Shown here one piece after another: positions 9,456-18,566 of a DNA stretch of 64,000 nucleotides (position 1 is its first letter; every line of letters begins with the position of its first letter). The stretch is from contig DXDN01000001.1 in assembly GCA_019115455.1 (NCBI GenBank), positions 62,001-126,000 of the forward strand, written 5' to 3'. The notes under the pieces were generated by a model. It did no database searches. It was given only the letters and a program-made list of their open reading frames with translations, and was not told the DNA's origin. The position numbers and the translations under genes are program-made. Source of the DNA: Candidatus Eubacterium faecigallinarum. Its GTDB lineage: Bacteria > Bacillota > Clostridia > Oscillospirales > Acutalibacteraceae.

Positions 9456-9608
9456 TAATTTGTATTTGTTCGTGCGTGCGTGGATAAGTGCACCCAAAAA
9501 TCAGTATTTTGTTAATAAATTATTAATCAATCTGCTTTTTAGACGCTTTTTCGCATGCAAATTCAAACGGCAAGTTCGTTAATCATAAAGGTAAAGGAGA
9601 GATTTATT

Positions 9609-12600
9609 ATGAAGACGAGCAAAAAACTACTTAGCTTTTTCTTAGCGGTAGTTATGGTTATCACCACATGCTCTGTTGGCTTCACTGCTTTTGCGCAGGA
9701 CAACAGCAACAGCATATGGGAAACCTCGAGCGACGCTGAAGCAGCTTTCAACTCGCTCAACGGACTGGCAGACGATTATCTGCCCGCCGTACTCATTAAT
9801 GCTTCTCCGGCAATAAGTGCACCAGTGTACAAGAAATATGCCGGCGAGTACAAAAATGCAGACGGCACTCCGAAAACAGCTGACCAGCTGACAGCATCTG
9901 AAAAGGAAGACATTGCCAACAACAAGGCAACTCTTCAGGATGTTCTCGGCGCACTTCAGCCGGTACTGCTTAATGCCCTCGGCACAAGCCAGGAGGACTA
10001 TGTAACAGCAGTTGACGGAGAAGACTCACAGAAAGACGCCAGCTATTACGATTACCTCATCAAGTATAAACTCGATGAGAACGGTGATCCGATGCTGGAC
10101 AGCGAAGGAAACCCGATTGTTGACGATTCTTCAATCAGCTTTTTCTCACTCTACATTCTGTGCCGTGACTACAGATTCAACAGTGAACTGTCAGAGAGCA
10201 CAAGAAACATTCTTAGCGAATGGTATGAAAAGCTCAACCAGATAGCTAACATTGACTCATCAGCAGTTGTTAAAAAGTATGCAGAAATGTATCAGCCTAT
10301 TTCAAACCCAACATATGATTTCGCTGCTTTATATGAGCTTGAATGTACATTTACCGATGAGTTCTGGGAGACACAGGTTTCTGCTGAAGACAAGCTTGTT
10401 CTTGAAGCTTTATTTGACAGCTATAATACCCAGTATGAAGAATACAACATGGGCATTAAGATCGATAGCCTTGCAGATCTCATCTACTACTGCTACGGTG
10501 CCGGTCAGAATGTAAAGTATGCTTATGCTTATTATAACCTCGTTCATTCGACTGGAACTACAGTTACATTCAACAAGACCACGGAGGATGTTACCGGTGC
10601 ATTCGGCGGACCAATTGCATACAACATCAATGAAGATATTACACCTGAAAACGCTACAGAACTTCTTGTTGTAAATTCAGCAGTCGGAAGCGGTCAATTT
10701 ACGGAGATAGTACCTACTTCTCTTGAAGATGTAGTATACCTCTCACTGGGTGTTGAGCCTGGAGAAGACTTATCTGAAGAAAATCAGATGATGTTTAACC
10801 TCTATATGTCAATGTTTGAGCAGATTTCAATCGACGCTTATGTAAATACAGTAATTCCCGAACATTACAGGGAACTTGTTGCCGGTCTTGCAATCAAGTA
10901 CAGCGACCAGGTAAACAACATGGATGATTTCGAAGCTCTTGTCGATTCAAAAATGCCTGCAAATTACGAGACAGAAGACGTATTTACCGCAGAAGAGATC
11001 AAGGAAATCGGTTCTTTCTTTGAGACTGTTTCAAGAGACGGTGCAAATGGTTTCAAAAACACAAGCACCTTCTTTGCTAACGGAACTATCGAGATGAACG
11101 ATAACTCCGGAACAAAGATTACTCCTACTCTTCCGGAGAAATTCAAAGGCACACTTGTCGCTGAATATTTCTCACTTATATTCAAGGATTCCAAGCTTGG
11201 TGATACATATCCAAACAACCTTATCTACGCTTTCTGCGAAGATTTCAAACAGATAGGTAACAATAAATATACGGAAAAAGGCACCGGAAATAAGGTTCCT
11301 AACATTGTTAACTACGATGTTGTAAGATACGAAGGTTCAAACCTTCCAGTTCTTAATTATCCGGACGAAGGCGGCTATGATACAGAAGTTATCAAGCAGT
11401 ACATTATGGATTCTGTTGACTATGCATATGCTAAGACAGCAGCTAACCTGCTTGGTATAACTGAATTTGACGATAGCTCTTCACCAAAGGTTGCCGACAG
11501 CGTTCTTAATTACAAGAACTACATTGATTCGCAGGTTTCCGACAGCGGCAGCAAGGTAATCCTTACCGAAGACCAGAAAAAGATTCTTTATGCTGACTAT
11601 GATCTTACCGGAGAGATGGGTACCGAACTTCTCAACCTTTATCTTAATGAAAACATTGTAAGCATAATCGACCTTGCAACATCATATGTAGGCGCACTCG
11701 ACGGTATGGGTCTTGACACTGCTCTTGCTGACCTTTGGAACAGAGTTTACGAATCACCTGTTGCTACAATATTCGAGATTGTTCCTGTAGTTGCAAAGCT
11801 TGCCGACGAACTTTTAATCCCGATAGTATTGAATAACGGTGAAGATGATTTCTATTCAAGCCTGGGCGATGTTTATACAAACATTCTTGCTCCGCTTCTT
11901 GGCAATCTGCTTGGAATTGAGCTTCTGACAACTGACGGTTCATATATAGGTCTTGACAGCATCTTCTTTGATTTAAACAAGATCCTGCCTAACGTAATGA
12001 ACTGGCTGTTTGAAGGAGCTGAAGCAGAGGGAATCACTTACTACGATGGCAGCACTAAAACTCTTATGACCACCGTAACCGTTCCTTCTCAGGATCCTGA
12101 CGGCGAGCCTGAGACCACCAGAGCTGAAGCAGTATTCTCAGTTGATGCAGGTAATATAAATGATATAGATTTTAAACATTATAATGTAGCTGACAGAAGC
12201 GGTAATTCGCTTACACCAGTATACAACGACAACGGTGAAATCACAGGCTACACATATCTCAACAATACTGCTGATACTCTTGAAGATCTTCTTGCTGATT
12301 ATGCAGATACCGAATTTCTCTGCACTATTACATACAGCAGTGACGTTCCTCGTCTTACTGGTGTATACATTGCCGACAAGGCTCTTCGTGACGCTGACAT
12401 TGCAGATCTTGATACTCTTCTTGCAGGAGCACTTGATTACGAGACTAAGACAGACGAAGACGGTAACGAAGTTAAGGTTCTTAAAACTGATGAAAACGGT
12501 AAACCGATCGAAACTCCAAGTGCAACAGCGGTCGCACTTTCACAGACAATTACCGAAATCGCACAGCTCTTCAGATCAGCTGTAAACGAGTTTGTAAACT

Positions 12601-15600
12601 CCGAACGTGTTAACCAGCATCAGTATGATGCAAACGGAAATGTTCTTAACTCAGGTCTTAACAACATCTTCGTTGCAATTCCTCAGTTGTTTGACATTAT
12701 GGAGGATCTGGCTGCCGATAAGTACGGCGTATCAAAGGACGCTTGGACTTACTGCTATGACGGCAAGATCTTCGTTGACGAAAATAATTCATACAAGAAC
12801 CAGCGTCTTGTAGATTTCATTTCCTATGCAAGCAGCACAGATCCTGACAGATCAGTAGATATCCTTGATACATTTGCAGATATCTTTGTAAATGACTGGA
12901 TCAATGCTATAATAAGCCTTGTAAACGGCGTTATTTCAACAGATAACAGCATTACTAAGAACATCCCGATCATTACCGGACTTCTCAATTCACTGGGTGG
13001 ATTCGGAGAAAAGAGCATAATTACCGACGTGCTCAACGGTGTGTTCCAGATAGACCGTGAAAGCAAATATTCATTTACATTTGAAGAGCAGGAAACAGGA
13101 TTAACCGGTCTTACTAAAGACAATGCTTACTTCCTTATTTCCAACATTCAGACTCTTGTAAATGTTATTACTGACCTTGCAGGCAAGTTTGGCGGCAGCG
13201 ATGAAAGCGACAATAACAACAGCAGTTCATCAACAAGCCCGACTTATAAACCAAAAGCAGCAAAGACGGCAAATGCCGACAAGAGCACATATACAAACAA
13301 AGAATTAAGCAACGCAACAGACCTTATCAATAACCTTGATAAGATGTTGTCATCTCTCCTTGCTGACAGCAGCTTTAACGGATTCAACATAAATTCAGTA
13401 GACAACATTCTTTCAGGTGCAGTTACATTCTTCTCTAACTACCTGGGTAACGATTGTTTCACTGATTTAGGAAAACTTCTCAACTCTTATGTATTCTACA
13501 TTACCGGCTCGGAGACATACACTCCTGACAAAAACGGCAATGTTGACGCTAAGAAGGTTTACTCAAACGAATCACTGACAGGTCTTGTTGTTGAGACATT
13601 CCTGCTGATTGAAAAGATTTCTGAGAATCTGCTTGCAGATTACGGAGACACATATACACTTGACAATGGCACAAATGCTCAGTACAACCTGCTTGTTGAG
13701 GCAATTGAGGGTGTTATCTCCCCTGACGCCGTAAGCATCAGACTTGACGGTTACGACAAAGTTCAGGATCAGCTTTCTAAGTACAACTGCTGGCACAATG
13801 CAGCCGACCAGACCTCAAGAGGCGATTACAAGATCAAACTCGACTGGGGCATCAAAGACGGCGACAAGGATGCGTTCTATGACGCACTGGCAGCTTCACT
13901 CAGACTTGTTACTTCAATCCTCGGCGTCGTAATGATCGACACCAACTGGTATGCAAACGTAGTTTCTCCTGTACTCGGTGCTCTTTGCACAAAGAACGGC
14001 ATCAAGATTGACACAGCCGCTCAGTACGCTGTAACTACAAACGGCTATCACGACGAGGTTCTGCTTGGTCTGCTCAGACCTATATCAGAATGGCTCAACC
14101 TCTTCCTTGATAAACCTGCAACAACACTTATTAAATCGGTTCAGGGTATCGCCGGAATACTTGACGACAAGAACGGCGCAACCATCGCTTCCATAGTAAA
14201 CGGAGCAGTAAGCCCGCTTGTTAAAGAAATTAACGGTCTCGGCGAAATATTTGCAATCGTCAGCGACGAGCTTCTTCCGACATCACTTAAACTTAAGGAA
14301 GTTATAAACGGTCTTGCAGATAAACTTGCAGTTTACGCAGACGCAAATAATATTAAGCTCGGCCAGGGCAACTACAAATATTCACTTTCAGGCGATAATC
14401 TTATCCCGATTATCAACAGCTATATCGCAAGCACCGGAATCACTCTCAAGAAGATTAACTGGAATAAGCTCAGCACTGCAAAGACACCGGCTGCAGCTCT
14501 TGTATACGTTCTTGAATATGTGATCGAGGTTCTACTCGACAACGACAACCTTACAGCACTTGCAAAACTTATCGGAAACGATACAGTAACTCAAATCCTT
14601 GATCTGCTTAAGGCAGGCGATATCACAGCTCAGGATCTTCTCAGCGTACTCAACAAAATCCTGGAAGCTACAGACAGCCCGACACTTGCATACTGGACAT
14701 TCTCACAGTATCTCCAGGAAGCAGCAACAGGCTTCTATTATCCGGCAGGCATCACAAAGCAGATGGCTGACAACGGCGTTGAAGGCCTCGATAATCTGAT
14801 TGCAGGTATCTTCCCGCTTCTCAGCTCCTTCGGTGTTGACCTCGGAGCCGATGACCTTCAGGGAATAATTAATAACAATCTGTTCACAAACGAAATTGTA
14901 ACTAAGCTTGCAACCGCTCTTTACGGCGCGCTTGACGGACTTGATCCTAATATCAAGCAGGTTCTCAAGGTATTCGGTATAGTTACATCCACTAAGGACG
15001 TTGCAAAACTCCTTACAGACAAGAGCTACGGCAAGACATTCACTTCAGCTGCAAACACCATCAAGGCACAGTCAAGCTGGAGCAAAGTAAAGAATGTAAA
15101 CTGGGGCTTTAAGGACGGCTCAGCAAATGCTCAGCAGGGCTTTGTAAACGCACTTGCCGCTGTTCTCCGTCCGCTTAGCAGCATACTTAACGTATTGCTT
15201 AACGAAGGAACACTCGAGCTTAATGATAATCTTTATAATTTAATCAAATCTCTCGACGTTCCTTATACAGTTCAAATAATTACGATTTCTGATGACAAGG
15301 AAGCTCCGATCAAGCTCAAGTTCTCCTATCGTATGAAGGACGGCGTACTCAGAATGAAATTCAGAGAGTACGAAGACAATCGTGAGCGTTCAAAGTCTTC
15401 CGAACTCAGACTTGATTTCTCTTCACTTAATACAATAAAAGATCTTAAGATTGAAGGTACAAACGGCTACAACAGCGCAATAATTCCTCTTCTTGAGGCA
15501 TTAGGTTGCTCAAACATTTCAACCTACAAGCAGTATCAGAGCGATGCAAACAAGGCTAAGGATAATCTCCTTCTTAATATCCTCAATCCGCTTGTTGGTG

Positions 15601-17642
15601 ATTCAAGCAGTTCATTCCTTAACAAGCTTGCAGCTAACCCTGTAGATGAGCTTACAAAGGTATTGCCGAACGTTGCAATGTATCTTGATTCCCACGGTCT
15701 TTCACAGCTTGTAAATAATCTGCTTGCTCCTATTACAGATATTATTTACGAAGCAGACGATAAGTTTGATATAGATGCAATGCTTGAAAGCGTTCTCGGT
15801 GATTCGCTCGGCAATTATCTTGAAGATCTGCTTGGTATGAAGAAGGGAACAATTAAGATTGATTTCTCAGATTTGACAAAACTCAATCTTGAAGATTTAA
15901 TTGTACCTCTTATCAACAAACTGGCGTTCCAGAACAGTGATAACGCCACACTCAGAAAACTGAGACTTGATAACATTAATTGGAACGCTCTTATCAGTCT
16001 GGGCGATCCTACAACCTACACCAGCAAGGCAACCGGTTCCAACGGCAAATACCTGACTGGTAAAACGATTGAAAACGTCGACCAGGGCAAGGTTCTTATC
16101 ACGTTCCTTCGTTATGTAGCAGATTTCCTTGTGGATAATGCTTCACCGTTAAAGAACCTCATCTGCTCAATCGACGCAGTAGCTAAGAATGACACAATCA
16201 AGTCAGTAGTTCAGAGTGTATTCAACACACTTTCAACATCAACAGCTGACCAGATAGTTGCCGCAGTATTCTTCCTGCTGGCAGGAAATCCGGAAAACGC
16301 ATTCTGGGATTACACAAGCTACGAAACAGGCAAATACTCATTCTCTTATCCGGAAAATATGGACGTTGACTTCCTCAAGCAGCTTCCTCCGATGCTCGAC
16401 GGACTTATCGGTAGCCTGGCAGACCTTAACGGACTGATCAGTGAGGCTCTCTTCAAAGATGAGCTTATCAGCAAACTGGCAACAGGTCTTTACGGCGCAA
16501 TCGAAGGCGTGAAGATCAACGACGACATGAACCTTACACAGCTTCTTGCTAAGACTGATATCGACTTCTCAACAAGCAACGTTGCAAAACTTCTTGTTGA
16601 CGAAAGATACGGACAGAAGTTTGAGAGCGCTTCGGCAACTATCGCCGCTGCAGGCTCATGGAGCAATGTCGATGTTAATTCGCTCAAGTGGGGCGTAACC
16701 GACAGAGACAGCTTCTTCCATGCACTTGTTGCTGTACTCCGTCCTCTCTACGGCGTACTTGACGTTCTTCTCAACGACGCTTACCTTGGTCTGTTTGATA
16801 TCGTAAGACTTCCGGGTTCAAACGGTTATACATCATCGATCGTTCCGCTTATGGAAGCGTTCTCAATGTATAACATCAAGACACAGTATCAGTACAGACA
16901 GGATATCAACGAAGAGTATGACGCAATACTCCTTGACATAATCAATCCTCTCTGGGATCTTGTTGAGGACGTTCTTGCAGCTCCGCTTCAGACAGTAGCA
17001 GCAATCATACCGAACCTTGCACTCTTCATCGGCAACGACGGACTGTGCCAGATTATCGACAACCTGCTCACTCCTGTATCTGCAATAGTTGACGCAATCA
17101 GACCTGTAGTTGATCTCAACGATCTCCTTACAACACTGTTTGACGCACTTGACGTAGACATCAACGGCATCCTTGCCAAGATCGGAGTAACAAACTTCTC
17201 ACTCGATATCTATGATCTTAACAAGACTCTCAAGCCGATACTCAGCGGCGACGCTATCATCCCGCTTGTAAATAACATTCTGGGAATGATCGACATCAAC
17301 GGAACAAAGCTTGACCTTAAGCTCAATCCTGTTGACTGGTTACAGCTTGCAAGCCACGGCACAACCGTAGTAAGCGCTTCTCAGGCTGCAACATACGGCT
17401 CAAGAATCTTCGTTCAGGGCGATTCTTCAGAAACACTCATCGCAGTACTTAGATACCTGATTAACACAATTAATACAGGTGACAATCTTGATAAGATCAG
17501 CTCGCTGATAGGCGGACTGCTCGGCGACGGTGTTGATGACAACGTATCCGGAATTATCACTCAGGTACTCGGAATGCTCAAGGGCGATACCGATGAGGTT
17601 ATCTCCTCACTTGTTGAGCTTCTTCAGCAGCTTGGTTCATAA
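9609..17642 (+). CDS. Giant secreted internally repetitive protein (2677 aa), unknown family
   Basis: I chose ATG 9609 because AAAGGAGAG lies just upstream and the next residues form a signal peptide (MKTSKKLLSFFLAVVMVITT, cut near TAFAQD). An in-frame ATG at 9555 has no ribosome site. Residues 30-1190 are helical and Leu/Asp/Asn-rich. A Ser/Asn/Thr linker follows at about 1195-1230. The C-terminal half has three divergent repeats, each opening with a W-G motif (W1413, W1832, W2361) followed by A-L-x-A-x-L-R and an I-x-P-L-x-E/N motif. Later shared motifs are LPN, LIPLIN and a LATxLYGAxxG end. Repeat 2 carries an extra segment of about 65 charged residues; repeat 3 is cut short and the protein ends on LLQQLGS. 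There is no dockerin, LPxTG, SLH or C-terminal membrane segment. Function is unknown; a secreted scaffold or adhesin-like fibre is a guess. Confidence 0.85.
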   Translation: MKTSKKLLSFFLAVVMVITTCSVGFTAFAQDNSNSIWETSSDAEAAFNSLNGLADDYLPAVLINASPAISAPVYKKYAGEYKNADGTPKTADQLTASEKEDIANNKATLQDVLGALQPVLLNALGTSQEDYVTAVDGEDSQKDASYYDYLIKYKLDENGDPMLDSEGNPIVDDSSISFFSLYILCRDYRFNSELSESTRNILSEWYEKLNQIANIDSSAVVKKYAEMYQPISNPTYDFAALYELECTFTDEFWETQVSAEDKLVLEALFDSYNTQYEEYNMGIKIDSLADLIYYCYGAGQNVKYAYAYYNLVHSTGTTVTFNKTTEDVTGAFGGPIAYNINEDITPENATELLVVNSAVGSGQFTEIVPTSLEDVVYLSLGVEPGEDLSEENQMMFNLYMSMFEQISIDAYVNTVIPEHYRELVAGLAIKYSDQVNNMDDFEALVDSKMPANYETEDVFTAEEIKEIGSFFETVSRDGANGFKNTSTFFANGTIEMNDNSGTKITPTLPEKFKGTLVAEYFSLIFKDSKLGDTYPNNLIYAFCEDFKQIGNNKYTEKGTGNKVPNIVNYDVVRYEGSNLPVLNYPDEGGYDTEVIKQYIMDSVDYAYAKTAANLLGITEFDDSSSPKVADSVLNYKNYIDSQVSDSGSKVILTEDQKKILYADYDLTGEMGTELLNLYLNENIVSIIDLATSYVGALDGMGLDTALADLWNRVYESPVATIFEIVPVVAKLADELLIPIVLNNGEDDFYSSLGDVYTNILAPLLGNLLGIELLTTDGSYIGLDSIFFDLNKILPNVMNWLFEGAEAEGITYYDGSTKTLMTTVTVPSQDPDGEPETTRAEAVFSVDAGNINDIDFKHYNVADRSGNSLTPVYNDNGEITGYTYLNNTADTLEDLLADYADTEFLCTITYSSDVPRLTGVYIADKALRDADIADLDTLLAGALDYETKTDEDGNEVKVLKTDENGKPIETPSATAVALSQTITEIAQLFRSAVNEFVNSERVNQHQYDANGNVLNSGLNNIFVAIPQLFDIMEDLAADKYGVSKDAWTYCYDGKIFVDENNSYKNQRLVDFISYASSTDPDRSVDILDTFADIFVNDWINAIISLVNGVISTDNSITKNIPIITGLLNSLGGFGEKSIITDVLNGVFQIDRESKYSFTFEEQETGLTGLTKDNAYFLISNIQTLVNVITDLAGKFGGSDESDNNNSSSSTSPTYKPKAAKTANADKSTYTNKELSNATDLINNLDKMLSSLLADSSFNGFNINSVDNILSGAVTFFSNYLGNDCFTDLGKLLNSYVFYITGSETYTPDKNGNVDAKKVYSNESLTGLVVETFLLIEKISENLLADYGDTYTLDNGTNAQYNLLVEAIEGVISPDAVSIRLDGYDKVQDQLSKYNCWHNAADQTSRGDYKIKLDWGIKDGDKDAFYDALAASLRLVTSILGVVMIDTNWYANVVSPVLGALCTKNGIKIDTAAQYAVTTNGYHDEVLLGLLRPISEWLNLFLDKPATTLIKSVQGIAGILDDKNGATIASIVNGAVSPLVKEINGLGEIFAIVSDELLPTSLKLKEVINGLADKLAVYADANNIKLGQGNYKYSLSGDNLIPIINSYIASTGITLKKINWNKLSTAKTPAAALVYVLEYVIEVLLDNDNLTALAKLIGNDTVTQILDLLKAGDITAQDLLSVLNKILEATDSPTLAYWTFSQYLQEAATGFYYPAGITKQMADNGVEGLDNLIAGIFPLLSSFGVDLGADDLQGIINNNLFTNEIVTKLATALYGALDGLDPNIKQVLKVFGIVTSTKDVAKLLTDKSYGKTFTSAANTIKAQSSWSKVKNVNWGFKDGSANAQQGFVNALAAVLRPLSSILNVLLNEGTLELNDNLYNLIKSLDVPYTVQIITISDDKEAPIKLKFSYRMKDGVLRMKFREYEDNRERSKSSELRLDFSSLNTIKDLKIEGTNGYNSAIIPLLEALGCSNISTYKQYQSDANKAKDNLLLNILNPLVGDSSSSFLNKLAANPVDELTKVLPNVAMYLDSHGLSQLVNNLLAPITDIIYEADDKFDIDAMLESVLGDSLGNYLEDLLGMKKGTIKIDFSDLTKLNLEDLIVPLINKLAFQNSDNATLRKLRLDNINWNALISLGDPTTYTSKATGSNGKYLTGKTIENVDQGKVLITFLRYVADFLVDNASPLKNLICSIDAVAKNDTIKSVVQSVFNTLSTSTADQIVAAVFFLLAGNPENAFWDYTSYETGKYSFSYPENMDVDFLKQLPPMLDGLIGSLADLNGLISEALFKDELISKLATGLYGAIEGVKINDDMNLTQLLAKTDIDFSTSNVAKLLVDERYGQKFESASATIAAAGSWSNVDVNSLKWGVTDRDSFFHALVAVLRPLYGVLDVLLNDAYLGLFDIVRLPGSNGYTSSIVPLMEAFSMYNIKTQYQYRQDINEEYDAILLDIINPLWDLVEDVLAAPLQTVAAIIPNLALFIGNDGLCQIIDNLLTPVSAIVDAIRPVVDLNDLLTTLFDALDVDINGILAKIGVTNFSLDIYDLNKTLKPILSGDAIIPLVNNILGMIDINGTKLDLKLNPVDWLQLASHGTTVVSASQAATYGSRIFVQGDSSETLIAVLRYLINTINTGDNLDKISSLIGGLLGDGVDDNVSGIITQVLGMLKGDTDEVISSLVELLQQLGS
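13740..17642 (+). repeat. Three long divergent protein repeats in the giant gene
   Basis: The W-G landmark codons are at 13845, 15102 and 16689, so the units are about 419 and 529 residues apart. Repeat 2 is longer because of an insert at about 15250-15450 that reads as charged beta-strands (KLKFSYRMKDGVLRMKF). Repeat tails align as LATALYGALDG (repeat 1) and LATGLYGAIEG (repeat 2). The repeats are similar at the protein level but diverged in DNA, so they are old duplications rather than a recent tandem array. Confidence 0.7.
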
Positions 17643-17675
17643 TAACGGATAAACCCGAAACATTATTAAAATAAG

Positions 17676-17709
17676 CATCCGGCGGATTACTCCGCCGGAT
17701 GTCTTTTTT
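17676..17709 (+). terminator. Intrinsic terminator after giant repeat gene
   Basis: Perfect 11-bp stem (CATCCGGCGGA with its complement), 4-base loop TTAC, followed by TCTTTTTT. It lies 34 bases after the stop codon. Confidence 0.9.
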
Positions 17710-17734
17710 ATGGAAAAATTTATTAACATATGCC

Positions 17735-17763
17735 TTGTAAAATCAGCAAAAGTCTTATATAAT
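17735..17763 (+). promoter_or_regulatory. Promoter for PPase-like/Nudix operon
   Basis: TTGTAA, 17 bases, TATAAT, located 31 bases before the chosen start at 17794 and after the upstream terminator. Confidence 0.6.
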
Positions 17764-17793
17764 AGATTATTATATGAATTTGGCGGTGATATT

Positions 17794-18531
17794 ATGCTTG
17801 GACAAAGCGCCAGAGCCAAGGTCGTTATACCCATTGGCTCCACGGGCGAAGCAGAATTTACCTACCCTCTTAACTATGCGTTACTATACGACACTCCGCA
17901 GGAAGAGTATGCTTTTATTCTGGGAATTGATCACGCAGTAAGTAATTTTGACGGTAGGATAATTGCTGTGCTCAATCCAAAAAATCCGGACTGCGGCAAA
18001 CACAGAATATGGATAATGGCTCCAAAGAGCTCACGATATATAAATATCGACATACTACAAAAACTGAACCTTGAAAGGGACTTCCCTAATTACAACCTCA
18101 CCTGCCTGTACGAAAGCAGCTGCGGCGCAGTAGTCTACCGTGAGATACACGGAGGGATAAGATACCTGCTTATAAAAAACAAGCGTTCATCCAACTGGGG
18201 CTTCCCAAAAGGACATCTCGAAAAGGGCGAGACAAAATATGACGCCGCCCGCAGGGAGGTCTTGGAGGAAACCGGACTTCATCTGAAAATTCATCTTGGA
18301 TACGAAGGCATTTCTAAATACAAAATAAAAAACAAGGTCGACAAGACCGTTTCTATTTTCGTGGGCACAACGGACGACACCGTAACCGTAATCCAAAAAG
18401 AGGAGATCGAAGACTATATCTGGCTTCCCTTCCAAAGAGCTATGAAGAAGCTCAGCTTCAAAAACGACAAAGACATCTTGAACGAAGCTCACGAATTCCT
18501 GGTAAAAAATCACTACCTAAAAAACAACTAA
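17794..18531 (+). CDS. Nudix hydrolase with N-terminal pyrophosphatase-like domain
   Basis: 245 aa; ATG 17794 has GGCGGTGAT directly upstream, whereas the in-frame ATG at 17710 overlaps the terminator and lies upstream of the promoter. Residues 138-165 hold a complete Nudix box: G140-x5-E146-x7-R154-E155-V-L-E158-E159-T-G-L. Residues 8-100 (VVIPIGS, FTYPLNYALL, FILGIDHAVSNFDGRIIAVL, WIMAPK) resemble the small inorganic-pyrophosphatase-like domain of Firmicutes (YPINYG..., D-x-YVLGVDEP..., GRVIAIIHR..., VVAPE). The pairing suggests a nucleoside-diphosphate-linked or polyphosphate substrate. Nudix activity is well supported; the N-terminal assignment and substrate are inference. It starts a co-directional group with the nucleotidyltransferase and GH27 genes. 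Confidence 0.8.
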   Translation: MLGQSARAKVVIPIGSTGEAEFTYPLNYALLYDTPQEEYAFILGIDHAVSNFDGRIIAVLNPKNPDCGKHRIWIMAPKSSRYINIDILQKLNLERDFPNYNLTCLYESSCGAVVYREIHGGIRYLLIKNKRSSNWGFPKGHLEKGETKYDAARREVLEETGLHLKIHLGYEGISKYKIKNKVDKTVSIFVGTTDDTVTVIQKEEIEDYIWLPFQRAMKKLSFKNDKDILNEAHEFLVKNHYLKNN

Positions 18532-18566
18532 CATTACGCTACTCTTGACAAAACGGAACGGCTGAT

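Larger units (their letters stand above)
8798..9608. promoter_or_regulatory. 811-base divergent intergenic region between two giant surface genes
   Basis: A very AT-rich, gene-free stretch. It holds well-spaced promoters on both strands (minus at 9097-9125, plus at 9427-9455), which leaves a leader of about 290 bases for the dockerin giant and about 145 bases for the repeat giant. A hairpin at 8830-8857 sits just upstream of the minus-strand ribosome site. No small gene with a ribosome site was found. The shared control region suggests the two giant genes may be regulated together. Confidence 0.6.

Noticed and set aside
9471-9484. CGTG tandem triplet in the leader of the giant repeat gene
   Set aside because: Only three units; too short to call a phase-variable repeat.
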